A stretch of DNA of 5,804 nucleotides from NCBI GenBank assembly GCA_902782965.1, contig CACZPG010000061.1:1-5804 (forward strand), given 5' to 3'. Below are positions 1-5,804 of this stretch, one piece after another. The first letter of the stretch is position 1, and the number at the start of each line of letters is the position of its first letter. This DNA comes from an uncultured Lachnospiraceae bacterium. Its GTDB lineage: Bacteria; Bacillota; Clostridia; Lachnospirales; Lachnospiraceae. The notes below the pieces were generated by a model. It worked only from the letters and a program-made list of their open reading frames with translations, was not told the origin of the DNA and made no database searches. The position numbers and the translations under genes were made by a program.

Positions 1-72
1 CGGTATGTTTTCCGGTTTCACCTTTTGAAGTAGTTAAGAGTATTTATTTGAAGTTATTTATGGAGAATAGTT

Positions 73-1080
73 ATGAAGAATAAGAATTATTTTAAGAGAA
101 TCCTAAGTCTCATATGTGCGTTGGCACTGATCATAACCATTATTAATGTTCCTGCTTTTGAGACAAAGGCAGCTACGGGAACAGTTACCAATCTCAAGTG
201 GGCTAAGACAGTTAAGAAGAAATCTACTTACGAAGTTACCTGGACATGGGATCCATATCCGGGTGCTACAGGATATAAGATCATGGCTGTTGATGGCTTC
301 AAGAATGTTCTTGCTGATGCAATAATAACTGATACATCTTTTACAATTAAGACTAAGAAAGCATCTTACAAGATTGCTTTTGGTGTTTATGTAGTTGATG
401 CAGTGGGTATATCTTCAGACCTTGCTGCAGTATTCGGATGTACCTATCCTGCGGCTCCTAATACAATAACCATATGGGGATGGAAACAGGGAACAGGAAA
501 TCCTACTGTAAGATGGTACGGATTTGATAAGAAAATCACTTATGCACTTGATGAGTATGATATTCCTTCAGGTTATGAGGTAAAGACCACAACTCTTGAC
601 GGAAAGAACAAGAAGGTTTATAAGATGAAGACTAATTGTAGCCATGATACTTCTCTTCTTGATGCTTATCTTGAGAATTTCAGCAAGAATGTAAAGGGCT
701 GCAAGAATGCAGGCTTTAAGATATCTATCAGAAGCTACAGAGTAGGACCTAATGGTAAGAAGATGTACAGTAAGTGGAGTAAAGCTAAGGCATTTGTTCC
801 TGCTGCCCAGATTACTAAGGCAGTAAGAACCAGAAATGGTGGCAAAGCTTACTGGAAACCTATAAAGAATGCTACAGGCTACAGTATTTATAAGAGAGAT
901 CCTTCTACAAACAAGCTGTTAAAGATTAAGTCTGTAGGCAGCAGAATTAATTCTGTTGAACTTCCAACCAATTGCTTCTATGATGGAATCGTGATAACAG
1001 CTAATGTTAAGGTTAATGGAAAAACTTACAAATCTACATATCTGAAGCAGGTAAATAAATTCTATAACTACTATTATTAG
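73..1080 (+). CDS. Secreted protein with three fibronectin type III-like repeats
   Basis: A 335-residue exported protein of unknown specific role. The N-terminus is a classic Sec signal peptide: basic residues K2-R9, hydrophobic core about I10-V26, and a likely cleavage after TKA (A33) or A34. The rest reads as three beta-rich Fn3-like units, roughly residues 36-126, 127-243 and 244-330. Units 1 and 3 share the pattern W...P...ATGY.I (W58 with A65-Y68, W261 with A267-Y270); unit 2 has the weaker SGYEV at 166-170. Such repeats usually serve as spacers or binding modules in extracellular proteins of Clostridia. No LPxTG motif, SLH domain, choline-binding repeat or C-terminal membrane segment is visible, so it is probably released or held non-covalently; the tail is tyrosine-rich (FYNYYY). 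The start is supported by GGAG at 62-65, 7 bases upstream. A terminator follows, so it appears to be a separate transcript from murJ. Domain class is fairly sure, function is not. Confidence 0.8.
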   Translation: MKNKNYFKRILSLICALALIITIINVPAFETKAATGTVTNLKWAKTVKKKSTYEVTWTWDPYPGATGYKIMAVDGFKNVLADAIITDTSFTIKTKKASYKIAFGVYVVDAVGISSDLAAVFGCTYPAAPNTITIWGWKQGTGNPTVRWYGFDKKITYALDEYDIPSGYEVKTTTLDGKNKKVYKMKTNCSHDTSLLDAYLENFSKNVKGCKNAGFKISIRSYRVGPNGKKMYSKWSKAKAFVPAAQITKAVRTRNGGKAYWKPIKNATGYSIYKRDPSTNKLLKIKSVGSRINSVELPTNCFYDGIVITANVKVNGKTYKSTYLKQVNKFYNYYY

Positions 1081-1110
1081 ACAGTTTTTCTTTATTAAAT
1101 ATATAACTTG

Positions 1111-1119
1111 TGATAGAAT
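1111..1119 (+). promoter_or_regulatory. Candidate extended -10 promoter for murJ
   Basis: TGATAGAAT matches the extended -10 pattern TGnTATAAT with one mismatch in the hexamer (TAGAAT, 1114-1119). The -35 region at 17-base spacing (TTTATT, 1091-1096) is poor, which is tolerated by extended -10 promoters. A start near 1126 would lie inside the left arm of the terminator stem, so murJ transcripts would carry only a short remnant of the hairpin and should not be terminated by it. This is inference from pattern only. Confidence 0.4.
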
Positions 1120-1154
1120 AGGTAACGGTTTTTTAACCGTTACCTATTATTTTT
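1117..1154 (+). terminator. Intrinsic terminator after the Fn3-like gene
   Basis: A perfect 14-bp inverted repeat, AATAGGTAACGGTT (1117-1130) and AACCGTTACCTATT (1135-1148), encloses a TTTT loop and is followed by ATTTTT. It sits 36 bases after the stop at 1080. The reverse direction has no T-tract directly after the stem, so it should act mainly on plus-strand transcription. The stem ends only 9 bases before the GAGG ribosome binding site of murJ, which leaves no room for an ordinary promoter between them. Confidence 0.85.
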
Positions 1155-1166
1155 ATTGAGGTATGT

Positions 1167-2750
1167 ATGTCTGATAAAATGCAAAAAACGAAGAACGGAG
1201 TAATGAAAGCTGCCGGAATACTTGTTATTGCGAATTTTCTTTCAAGCATGCTGGGATATGTTCGTAATATTATTCTTACCAGTGTATTCAATCTCGGATC
1301 GGCTACAGATGCATATACAGGTGCATTTGTTATTCCTGATTTCATATATACAGTTCTGGTAGGTGGTGGCCTTTCTGCTGCATTCATTCCTGTCTTCAGC
1401 GGATACATAGCTGAGAAGAAATACTCTGACGGATACAGGATGGCCAGCTCTATCCTTAATATCGTGGCCATTGCAGCAGCAATTTTCTGTATTCTTGGAG
1501 AGATATTTGCACCTCAGCTGCTTCCGATCGTTCTGGATTTCAGTGAATGGGAACCTGAGACGATACAGCTTACTGTAAAACTTACAAGAATCATGTTTTT
1601 CCAGTGTTTCTTCATGTGTCTTACAGGAATCTGTATGGGAATACTCCAGTCCTATAAAGATTTTACGCCCCCTTCCATAGGAGCAGTTCTATATAACGTT
1701 ACAATAATCGGAGTGGGCGTGCTGCTTCTCAGTCTGGGAACCGGTATTGCAGGTTTCTGTATTGGTGTGGTATTAGGTTCCATTGTCAATCTTACCGTTC
1801 AGATCATACCTATTAAGAAGCATGGCTTCAAATATAGAAAAATCATAGATATGGATCATGAAGGTGTAAAACAGTTCTTCAGGCTGGTTGGTCCCGTCTT
1901 TATTGGAATTGCAGTTACTCAGCTGAATCTGATCGTAAATAAGAAATTTGCTTCCTCACAGGGAACCGGATTACTATCCGCTATTAATCAGGCTCAGCAG
2001 CTTATGCAGCTTCCTATAAATATATTTGCCTATGCGATTGCCATGTCTATATTTCCTACCATGGTAGAACATTTTACTCAGAATGATATGGACAGCTACA
2101 AGAAGGATCTTTCGCTTGGTGTAAGAAATGTAGCGTTTATTATTCTGCCTTGTACAGCCGGGCTTATTTCAATTCGTGTTCCTTTGATAAGAGCTCTCTA
2201 TTTTCAGGGTAACTTTTCCTATGAAAATATATCAGTTCTTGCAACACTCCTGGCTTTTTATGCCATCGGTATGATAGGCTATTCTGTCAGACAGGTAATC
2301 CTTCAGGGCTTCTATGCTATAAAGGAAACCAAAACACCGGTATCAATTAATATTTTCATTCTGTGTCTGAATATGCTCCTGACTGCAATATTTGTAAAAA
2401 TCTGGGGAGCTAACGGAATTGCGATTGCTTATTCAACTGCGGGTCTTTGCAGTATGCTTACTCAGACGTTCTTCCTAAAGAAACGAATTGGTAGTATCAG
2501 AGGCACTGAAATTAAGAATTCCATAGTAAAATGTCTCATCTGTTGTGTGGTAATGATAATCACAACTACCATTGGAATTAAGATTTTCGAGCATAATATA
2601 TCAATCTATCGAAAGCTTAATCAGTTTATAGAACTGCTGTTGCTTCTTGTTATCGGCGGAGGTACTTATTTCGTCATGGCATATGCTTTGAAAATGCAGG
2701 AACTGACTTCCATACTTGTTGTAATCAAAAGAAAATTTTTCAAAAGATAA
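1167..2750 (+). CDS. murJ: MurJ/MviN-family lipid II flippase, divergent
   Basis: A 527-residue polytopic membrane protein of the MOP superfamily, MurJ branch, which moves lipid II across the cytoplasmic membrane for peptidoglycan synthesis. The length fits the family (about 510-530) and some 13-14 hydrophobic segments can be counted between residues 15 and 510. The N-terminal signature is present: SSMLGYVRN (26-34), TDAY (47-50), FVIP (54-57) and GLSAAFIPVF (68-77). The mid-protein motif VGPVFIG...QLNLIVN and the QLMQLP stretch (278-283) also align with MurJ. R33 and D48 correspond to E. coli R24 and D39. By my alignment from memory, Y61, G66 and Q278 stand where E. coli has R52, E57 and R270. 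The C-terminus is basic (KRKFFKR). The start at 1167 has GAGG at 1158-1161 five bases upstream; the overlapping ATG at 1163 opens only three codons. It appears monocistronic, between two terminators. Family is sure; flipping of lipid II rather than another lipid-linked sugar is inferred. Confidence 0.88.
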   Translation: MSDKMQKTKNGVMKAAGILVIANFLSSMLGYVRNIILTSVFNLGSATDAYTGAFVIPDFIYTVLVGGGLSAAFIPVFSGYIAEKKYSDGYRMASSILNIVAIAAAIFCILGEIFAPQLLPIVLDFSEWEPETIQLTVKLTRIMFFQCFFMCLTGICMGILQSYKDFTPPSIGAVLYNVTIIGVGVLLLSLGTGIAGFCIGVVLGSIVNLTVQIIPIKKHGFKYRKIIDMDHEGVKQFFRLVGPVFIGIAVTQLNLIVNKKFASSQGTGLLSAINQAQQLMQLPINIFAYAIAMSIFPTMVEHFTQNDMDSYKKDLSLGVRNVAFIILPCTAGLISIRVPLIRALYFQGNFSYENISVLATLLAFYAIGMIGYSVRQVILQGFYAIKETKTPVSINIFILCLNMLLTAIFVKIWGANGIAIAYSTAGLCSMLTQTFFLKKRIGSIRGTEIKNSIVKCLICCVVMIITTTIGIKIFEHNISIYRKLNQFIELLLLLVIGGGTYFVMAYALKMQELTSILVVIKRKFFKR

Positions 2751-2760
2751 GTATGTATTG

Positions 2761-2787
2761 AAAAGGGGATTGAATTCCCCTTTTTTT
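2761..2787 (+). terminator. Intrinsic terminator after murJ
   Basis: AAAAGGGGA (2761-2769) pairs with TCCCCTTTT (2776-2784) around a six-base loop, and the right arm continues into a run of seven T (2781-2787). The hairpin begins 10 bases after the murJ stop codon. The GGGG/CCCC core with flanking A and T runs is a textbook intrinsic terminator. Confidence 0.92.
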
Positions 2788-2808
2788 GTTATCTTTTTGT
2801 GATGTTGC

Positions 2809-2837
2809 TTGAAATACTTAATATTTGGTGTTATTCT
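2809..2837 (+). promoter_or_regulatory. Sigma-A-type promoter for the DUF815 gene
   Basis: TTGAAA (2809-2814, one mismatch to TTGACA) is followed at exactly 17 bases by TATTCT (2832-2837), and TG at 2829-2830 adds an extended -10 element. It lies just past the murJ terminator. Transcription is expected to start near 2843-2845, giving a leader of about 90 bases before the start at 2933. This position argues against the longer open frame that begins with an ATG at 2843. Confidence 0.65.
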
Positions 2838-2932
2838 ACTAAATGGTTTACTGTGTAATTCGGGGCTTCTCGAATGATTTTTATATTTTCAGATTACATT
2901 TAACAGTAGCATCAGATTCAGAAGGAAGTACT

Positions 2933-4339
2933 ATGTATAAAGCTTTAGATAACCTGATAATGTATCGTGAACTTGGCAGTGACAGTATTCTTAGAAATCT
3001 TGCTGAGATAATCCGTTCCTTTGATGAGAAGAGCTGCTCCAATGAAGAACTGACCGGAAGAATTTTCAGAGAAATAAGAAGACTTCTGAGTCTTGGAACA
3101 GATTACGGATTTGATAAGAATCTCTGGCATGATTATATTGCCTATATTCTGGTAACCAATGAGAATCCATTTACACTTACTGCTGAGTGTAATGAGCTGG
3201 AAGAGGGCAGCGTAAGAAGTTTCGTACTGAATGATATAAAGATTTTTAATCGTTTATTCTGTTACGATTTTTCATATATTGAGAAGGGCTTAAATATCGA
3301 ATGCTTCTCCACGATTTCAAATTACAAGGCTATTCATAAGCGTGCTGCTTTGTATAATAAAGATGTGTCTGAAAAGGTACGAAAACTCAGTGACAGCATT
3401 GAAAATGTGTTGATTAGTTCGGGTGAAGGGGCAGATACCAGAGATGAAAATGAACTGGCTGTTTCTACCCTGAAGCTTCTGACAGATTTCTATAGAAATT
3501 ACGGAGTTGGAGCGCTTGGGCTGAATAGTGCATTCAGGGTAAGTGAGAATGATGATTTTGATAATCAGGTGGTTTCGTGGGAGTCAGGTGGAATTGCATA
3601 TACTTCGGCTGACAGTATGGTTCTCCCCGGTGGCGTAAGGCTTACCTCCATCAGAAATAATAATGAGATCAGACTGGATGATCTGATTGGATATGAAATA
3701 CAGAAGAAGCGCCTTAGAGAGAATACAGAGGCCTTTCTGGCCGGGAATCCGGCTAACAATGTGCTTCTTTTCGGAGATGCAGGAACCGGTAAGTCCACAA
3801 GTATAAAAGCACTGATAAATGAATATGAAACAAAAGGTCTTCGAATGATTGAGCTGTACAAGCATCAGATGAAGAAATTATCAACTATTATATCCGGACT
3901 GAAGAACAGGAATTACAAGTTTATAATTTACATGGATGACTTGTCCTTTGAAGAGGATGAGACAGAATATAAATATCTGAAAGCAGTTATTGAAGGTGGT
4001 CTTGAGACCAGACCTGATAATGTGCTGATTTATGCTACCTCTAACAGGCGTAATCTCATCAGAGAGACCTGGAACGATACTAACGATGTTGAACTCGATA
4101 AGCATCGTTCAGATACTCTTCAGGAGAAGCTTTCACTGGTGAGCAGATTTGGCGTAACCATTCCGTATATGAAGCCTAATAAGAAGGAGTACGAGAAAAT
4201 CGTATCGGAGCTTGCTGAAAGGGCCGGAATAGCTCTGGAGGAGGATAAGCTTCTCGAAGAGGCCGGAAAGTGGAGTGTGGGACATGGTGGTATGTCCGGA
4301 CGAGCTGCACAGCAGTTGATTGACAGTATAGTAAGATAA
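2933..4339 (+). CDS. DUF815 family AAA+ ATPase, role unknown
   Basis: A 468-residue cytoplasmic P-loop ATPase of the DUF815 family (Pfam PF05673), found widely in Clostridia without an assigned role. The N-terminal 250 residues form a mostly helical, poorly conserved region. The ATPase core starts near residue 250 (LDDLIGYEIQKKRL). Walker A is GDAGTGKS (281-288, K287), Walker B is IIYMDDLSFEE (331-341, D335/D336, Asp-Asp rather than Asp-Glu), sensor 1 is ATSNRR (368-373, N371), then come HRSD (391-394) and SRFG with R405 as the likely arginine finger. The stretches ELYKHQMKKL and EGGLETRPDNVL are family hallmarks. The start at 2933 has AAGGA six bases upstream; the in-frame ATG at 2843 lacks a good binding site and coincides with the predicted transcript start. 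The last codons are duplicated just downstream. No terminator separates it from nth. Family is sure; substrate unknown. Confidence 0.9.
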   Translation: MYKALDNLIMYRELGSDSILRNLAEIIRSFDEKSCSNEELTGRIFREIRRLLSLGTDYGFDKNLWHDYIAYILVTNENPFTLTAECNELEEGSVRSFVLNDIKIFNRLFCYDFSYIEKGLNIECFSTISNYKAIHKRAALYNKDVSEKVRKLSDSIENVLISSGEGADTRDENELAVSTLKLLTDFYRNYGVGALGLNSAFRVSENDDFDNQVVSWESGGIAYTSADSMVLPGGVRLTSIRNNNEIRLDDLIGYEIQKKRLRENTEAFLAGNPANNVLLFGDAGTGKSTSIKALINEYETKGLRMIELYKHQMKKLSTIISGLKNRNYKFIIYMDDLSFEEDETEYKYLKAVIEGGLETRPDNVLIYATSNRRNLIRETWNDTNDVELDKHRSDTLQEKLSLVSRFGVTIPYMKPNKKEYEKIVSELAERAGIALEEDKLLEEAGKWSVGHGGMSGRAAQQLIDSIVR

Positions 4340-4390
4340 CAGCTGCTATTGACAGCATAGTAAGATAGCAGCTGCTATTCACAGTATATA
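4319..4390 (+). repeat. 29-bp tandem repeat spanning the DUF815 stop codon
   Basis: Unit 1 is 4319-4347 and unit 2 is 4348-4376; they agree at 27 of 29 bases (T4327/C4356 and A4339/G4368). A partial third copy starts at 4377 (ATTCACAGTATA). Each unit begins ATTGACAG and ends with CAGCTGCT. Unit 1 holds the final codons of the ATPase gene (IDSIVR and stop); unit 2 repeats them with the two differences falling at third codon positions (Ser AGT/AGC, stop TAA/TAG). The copies also let CAGCTGCTAT (4340-4349) pair with ATAGCAGCTG (4365-4374), a 10-bp stem with a 15-base loop and no T-run after it, so it is not a terminator. The 14-base palindrome ATAGCAGCTGCTAT lies at 4365-4378. Confidence 0.9.
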
Positions 4391-4417
4391 TCAGAAATTC
4401 TGCATTCAGAATAGTTA

Positions 4418-4446
4418 TTGAGAGTAAACTTCCTAGTTGTAAAGAT
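4418..4446 (+). promoter_or_regulatory. Weak candidate promoter for nth
   Basis: TTGAGA (4418-4423) is a good -35 hexamer, and 17 bases on lies AAAGAT (4441-4446), a poor -10 helped by TG at 4438-4439. A start near 4453 would leave a short leader before the AGGA at 4458-4461. Readthrough from the DUF815 gene is an equally good explanation for nth expression, because no terminator lies between them. Confidence 0.3.
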
Positions 4447-4468
4447 AGTACAGAGTCAGGAAAATCAT

Positions 4469-5116
4469 ATGACTAAAAAAGAACGTGCCCGGGCGGTATG
4501 TGAAAAACTTAATGAAGAATATGGTACGGACCTCAGGTGTTATCTGGAATATGCTCCCGATAAACCCTGGCAGCTTCTCTTTGCTACGATCATGTCAGCC
4601 CAGTGTACTGACGAAAGAGTGAATATCGTTACAAGGGAGTTATATAAGAAATATCCTACGCTGGAAAAAGTAGCAGCAGCGGATATTAAGGAATTTGAAA
4701 GAGACATTTACTCAACGGGTTTCTACCATAACAAGGCTAAGAATATAATTGCCTGTGCCGGAGTACTTCTGGAGCAGTATTCTGGAGAGGTACCTTCAGA
4801 TATTGACGAGCTTACAAAGCTTCCGGGAGTTGGAAGAAAGACTGCGAATGTTATAAGAGGAAATGTATATGGTATCCAGTCCATAGTTGTAGATACTCAT
4901 GTGAAGAGAGTCTCAAAGCTTCTGGGACTTACAGAAAGTGATGATCCTGAAAAAGTGGAATTCGAGCTGATGAAGATTGTTCCGAAAGAACAATGGATTC
5001 TATATAATTTTCAGGTGATAGCACATGGAAGGAAAACATGTGTGGCCAGGCGTCCGGCCTGTGAAGAATGTGTACTGAAGGATATCTGCAGGAATTATGG
5101 AAGAGAAAAAATATAA
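4469..5116 (+). CDS. nth: Endonuclease III, base-excision repair DNA glycosylase/AP lyase
   Basis: A 215-residue bifunctional enzyme that removes oxidised pyrimidines from DNA and cuts the strand at the resulting abasic site by beta-elimination. All hallmarks are visible: the IMSAQCTD stretch (41-48), the helix-hairpin-helix LPGVGRKTANVI (118-129) with catalytic lysine K124, catalytic aspartate D142 in VDTHVKRV (141-148), and a C-terminal [4Fe-4S] ligand set C191-X6-C198-X2-C201-X5-C207. Length is close to the 211 residues of E. coli Nth. The start at 4469 is preceded by AGGA (4458-4461) at 7 bases; a longer frame from a TTG at 4418 would add 17 residues with no family match or binding site. 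It follows the DUF815 gene by 129 bases that hold the tandem repeat, and precedes the small membrane peptide by 44 bases. The product appears complete and active. Confidence 0.97.
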   Translation: MTKKERARAVCEKLNEEYGTDLRCYLEYAPDKPWQLLFATIMSAQCTDERVNIVTRELYKKYPTLEKVAAADIKEFERDIYSTGFYHNKAKNIIACAGVLLEQYSGEVPSDIDELTKLPGVGRKTANVIRGNVYGIQSIVVDTHVKRVSKLLGLTESDDPEKVEFELMKIVPKEQWILYNFQVIAHGRKTCVARRPACEECVLKDICRNYGREKI

Positions 5117-5160
5117 GAATATTAACTATAAATATACTGTAGTAGAAAAGGAGATTAATT

Positions 5161-5271
5161 ATGATTGATTTTGGTAAGAAAGGTAAGAAAAGAACAAGAA
5201 TTATTGCAGGTGTAATAAGCATTCTGCTTGTACTTGGAATGATTATAGGACTGCTTGTAACAGTTATATAA
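5161..5271 (+). CDS. 36-residue single-pass membrane peptide
   Basis: A very short gene I do not recognise by name. It encodes MIDFGKKGKKRTR followed by an uninterrupted hydrophobic helix from I14 to I36, ending in TAA. The basic N-terminus (K6, K7, K9, K10, R11, R13) predicts the N-terminus inside and a single membrane span with almost nothing outside. Translation is strongly supported: AAGGAG at 5148-5153, the best Shine-Dalgarno sequence in the window, stands 7 bases before the ATG. It lies 44 bases after nth and 21 bases before the PG_binding_4/VanW-type gene, which has its own ribosome binding site, so the pair look co-transcribed. No cleavage site is evident after the helix, so it is more likely a membrane peptide than a degraded signal sequence. 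It might assist the neighbouring secreted protein; that is only inferred from position. Confidence 0.75.
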   Translation: MIDFGKKGKKRTRIIAGVISILLVLGMIIGLLVTVI

Positions 5272-5292
5272 AAAATAAAAGAGGAAAAATAA

Positions 5293-5804
5293 ATGATTAG
5301 AATCAGAGAGAATTTAAAAAAAGTAAGTATCATACTTCTTTGCTTTGCTCTCGCTGTGTCCATTTTCCCCACAAGGGCATTTGCAGAGACAGGGACTGCT
5401 TCAGATGCTGATGCAGAAATGATCTCAAAGTATGATGGAATTCATATCAGAGAAAACATTTATATTAATGGAAATGATATGAGTAATCTTTCATATCAGG
5501 AGGCAGTAAACAAACTTAGTGCCTCCGGCAATCTCAGCGGAGTAAATGTTACAATAACCAGTGAATATGGCGATCTTGTATCTACACTTGGTGATCTGGG
5601 ACTTACAGACAATACCAGAGAAGTGATTAAGGAGGCCTTTGAATACGGTAATTCGGGTAATATCCTTAAAAGATACAGAGACCGTAAGCTGTTAGAGAAG
5701 AACCCAGTGGAATATACCACTAAGAGATCTATCAGCAGCGACATAATCAGTCAGATGGTTGATTCAAATATTAGTGGAAAGATGAGCAGTGTAAGCAATT
5801 ACCA
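5293..5804 (+). CDS. Secreted PG_binding_4/VanW-type protein, 3' end outside window
   Basis: The first 170 codons of a gene that runs off the right edge. The start has AGAGGA (5280-5285) 7 bases upstream. A signal peptide is clear: basic IRIREN..KK, hydrophobic core V11-F25, and AFA (29-31) before E32 as the probable cleavage site. The mature part shows the pattern of VanW-family exported proteins: IYINGNDMSNLSYQEAVNKL (about residues 57-76), then TLGDLGLTDN, EAFEYG and a GNILKRYRD stretch, which match the PG_binding_4 domain (PF12229) as I remember it. Proteins of this type usually continue into a second copy and a VanW domain (PF04294), which cannot be seen here. The presumed place of action is the cell wall outside the membrane; the biochemical role of VanW is not established, and the name does not imply vancomycin resistance. 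It probably shares a transcript with the small peptide and nth. Confidence 0.8.
   Translation, partial: MIRIRENLKKVSIILLCFALAVSIFPTRAFAETGTASDADAEMISKYDGIHIRENIYINGNDMSNLSYQEAVNKLSASGNLSGVNVTITSEYGDLVSTLGDLGLTDNTREVIKEAFEYGNSGNILKRYRDRKLLEKNPVEYTTKRSISSDIISQMVDSNISGKMSSVSNY

Noticed and set aside
1..72. Two TTGAAG boxes (25-30 and 48-53) as -35 elements for the first gene
   Set aside because: No convincing -10 lies 16-18 bases after either; TATTTA at 41-46 and 55-60 is misplaced, so I call no promoter here.
1133..1471. Minus-strand open frame of 112 codons over the start of murJ
   Set aside because: It lies antisense to a well-supported family gene, has no binding site or recognisable motif, and runs through the terminator stem.
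2843..2932. In-frame ATG at 2843 as the start of the DUF815 gene
   Set aside because: No proper ribosome binding site, the extra residues do not resemble the family, and the predicted transcript start falls on it; AAGGA before 2933 is far better.
3565..4105. Minus-strand open frames inside the DUF815 gene
   Set aside because: They are antisense to the conserved ATPase core and their translations show no domain pattern.
4320..4378. Perfect TTGACA boxes in the tandem repeat as promoters
   Set aside because: At 17-18 bases downstream only CTGCTA or TGCTAT occurs, a poor -10; the TATAGT is far too close to TTGACA to pair with it.
4319..4390. CRISPR-like array
   Set aside because: The units are directly adjacent with no spacers and one copy is partly coding; this is a simple tandem duplication.
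4418..4468. TTG at 4418 as the start of nth
   Set aside because: The added 17 residues do not match endonuclease III, and the ATG at 4469 has AGGA at 7 bases and gives the expected length.
4929..5372. Minus-strand open frame of 147 codons across nth, the small peptide and the VanW-type gene
   Set aside because: It is antisense to three plus-strand genes with good ribosome binding sites; its hydrophobic look comes from the complement of AT-rich codons.
5496..5744. Minus-strand open frame of 82 codons inside the VanW-type gene
   Set aside because: It is antisense to the PG_binding_4-like region and has no supporting signals.

Overview
The window looks like a chromosomal stretch from a low-GC, Gram-positive Clostridia-type bacterium, most likely a Lachnospiraceae member of the Butyrivibrio/Pseudobutyrivibrio/Roseburia kind. 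The grounds are AT-rich DNA with heavy AAG/AGA use, purine-rich Shine-Dalgarno sites 5-7 bases before each start, clear intrinsic terminators, and the gene set (secreted Fn3-like protein, divergent MurJ, DUF815 ATPase, PG_binding_4/VanW-type protein). The genus is inference. All six genes I accept lie on the plus strand.

Layout. Positions 73-1080 encode a secreted protein of three fibronectin-III-like repeats. A perfect 14-bp terminator hairpin (1117-1154) ends it. Overlapping that hairpin is a candidate extended -10 promoter for murJ (1167-2750), a lipid II flippase-family membrane protein that ends at a second clean terminator (2761-2787). A good sigma-A-type promoter (2809-2837) then begins the next unit: a DUF815 AAA+ ATPase (2933-4339), a 29-bp tandem repeat that duplicates the end of that gene including its stop codon (4319-4390), endonuclease III nth (4469-5116), an unlisted-size 36-residue membrane peptide (5161-5271), and the first 170 codons of a secreted PG_binding_4/VanW-type protein that runs off the right edge (5293-5804). 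I see no terminator between 2838 and the window end, so the last four genes could be co-transcribed, though nth may also have a weak promoter of its own.

Functionally the window mixes cell-envelope genes (Fn3-like secreted protein, MurJ family, small membrane peptide, VanW-type protein) with DNA base-excision repair (Nth) and an ATPase of unknown role. Two gene starts were moved downstream from the longest open frames: the DUF815 gene to 2933, because the promoter places the transcript start near 2844, and nth to 4469, because of its ribosome binding site and family length. I found no tRNA, rRNA, CRISPR array, insertion sequence or phage gene. Nothing here is clearly a new defence or mobile system; the points most worth a second look are the MurJ homologue lacking several charged residues essential in E. 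coli, the stop-codon-spanning tandem repeat, the 36-residue peptide, and the promoter buried in a terminator.
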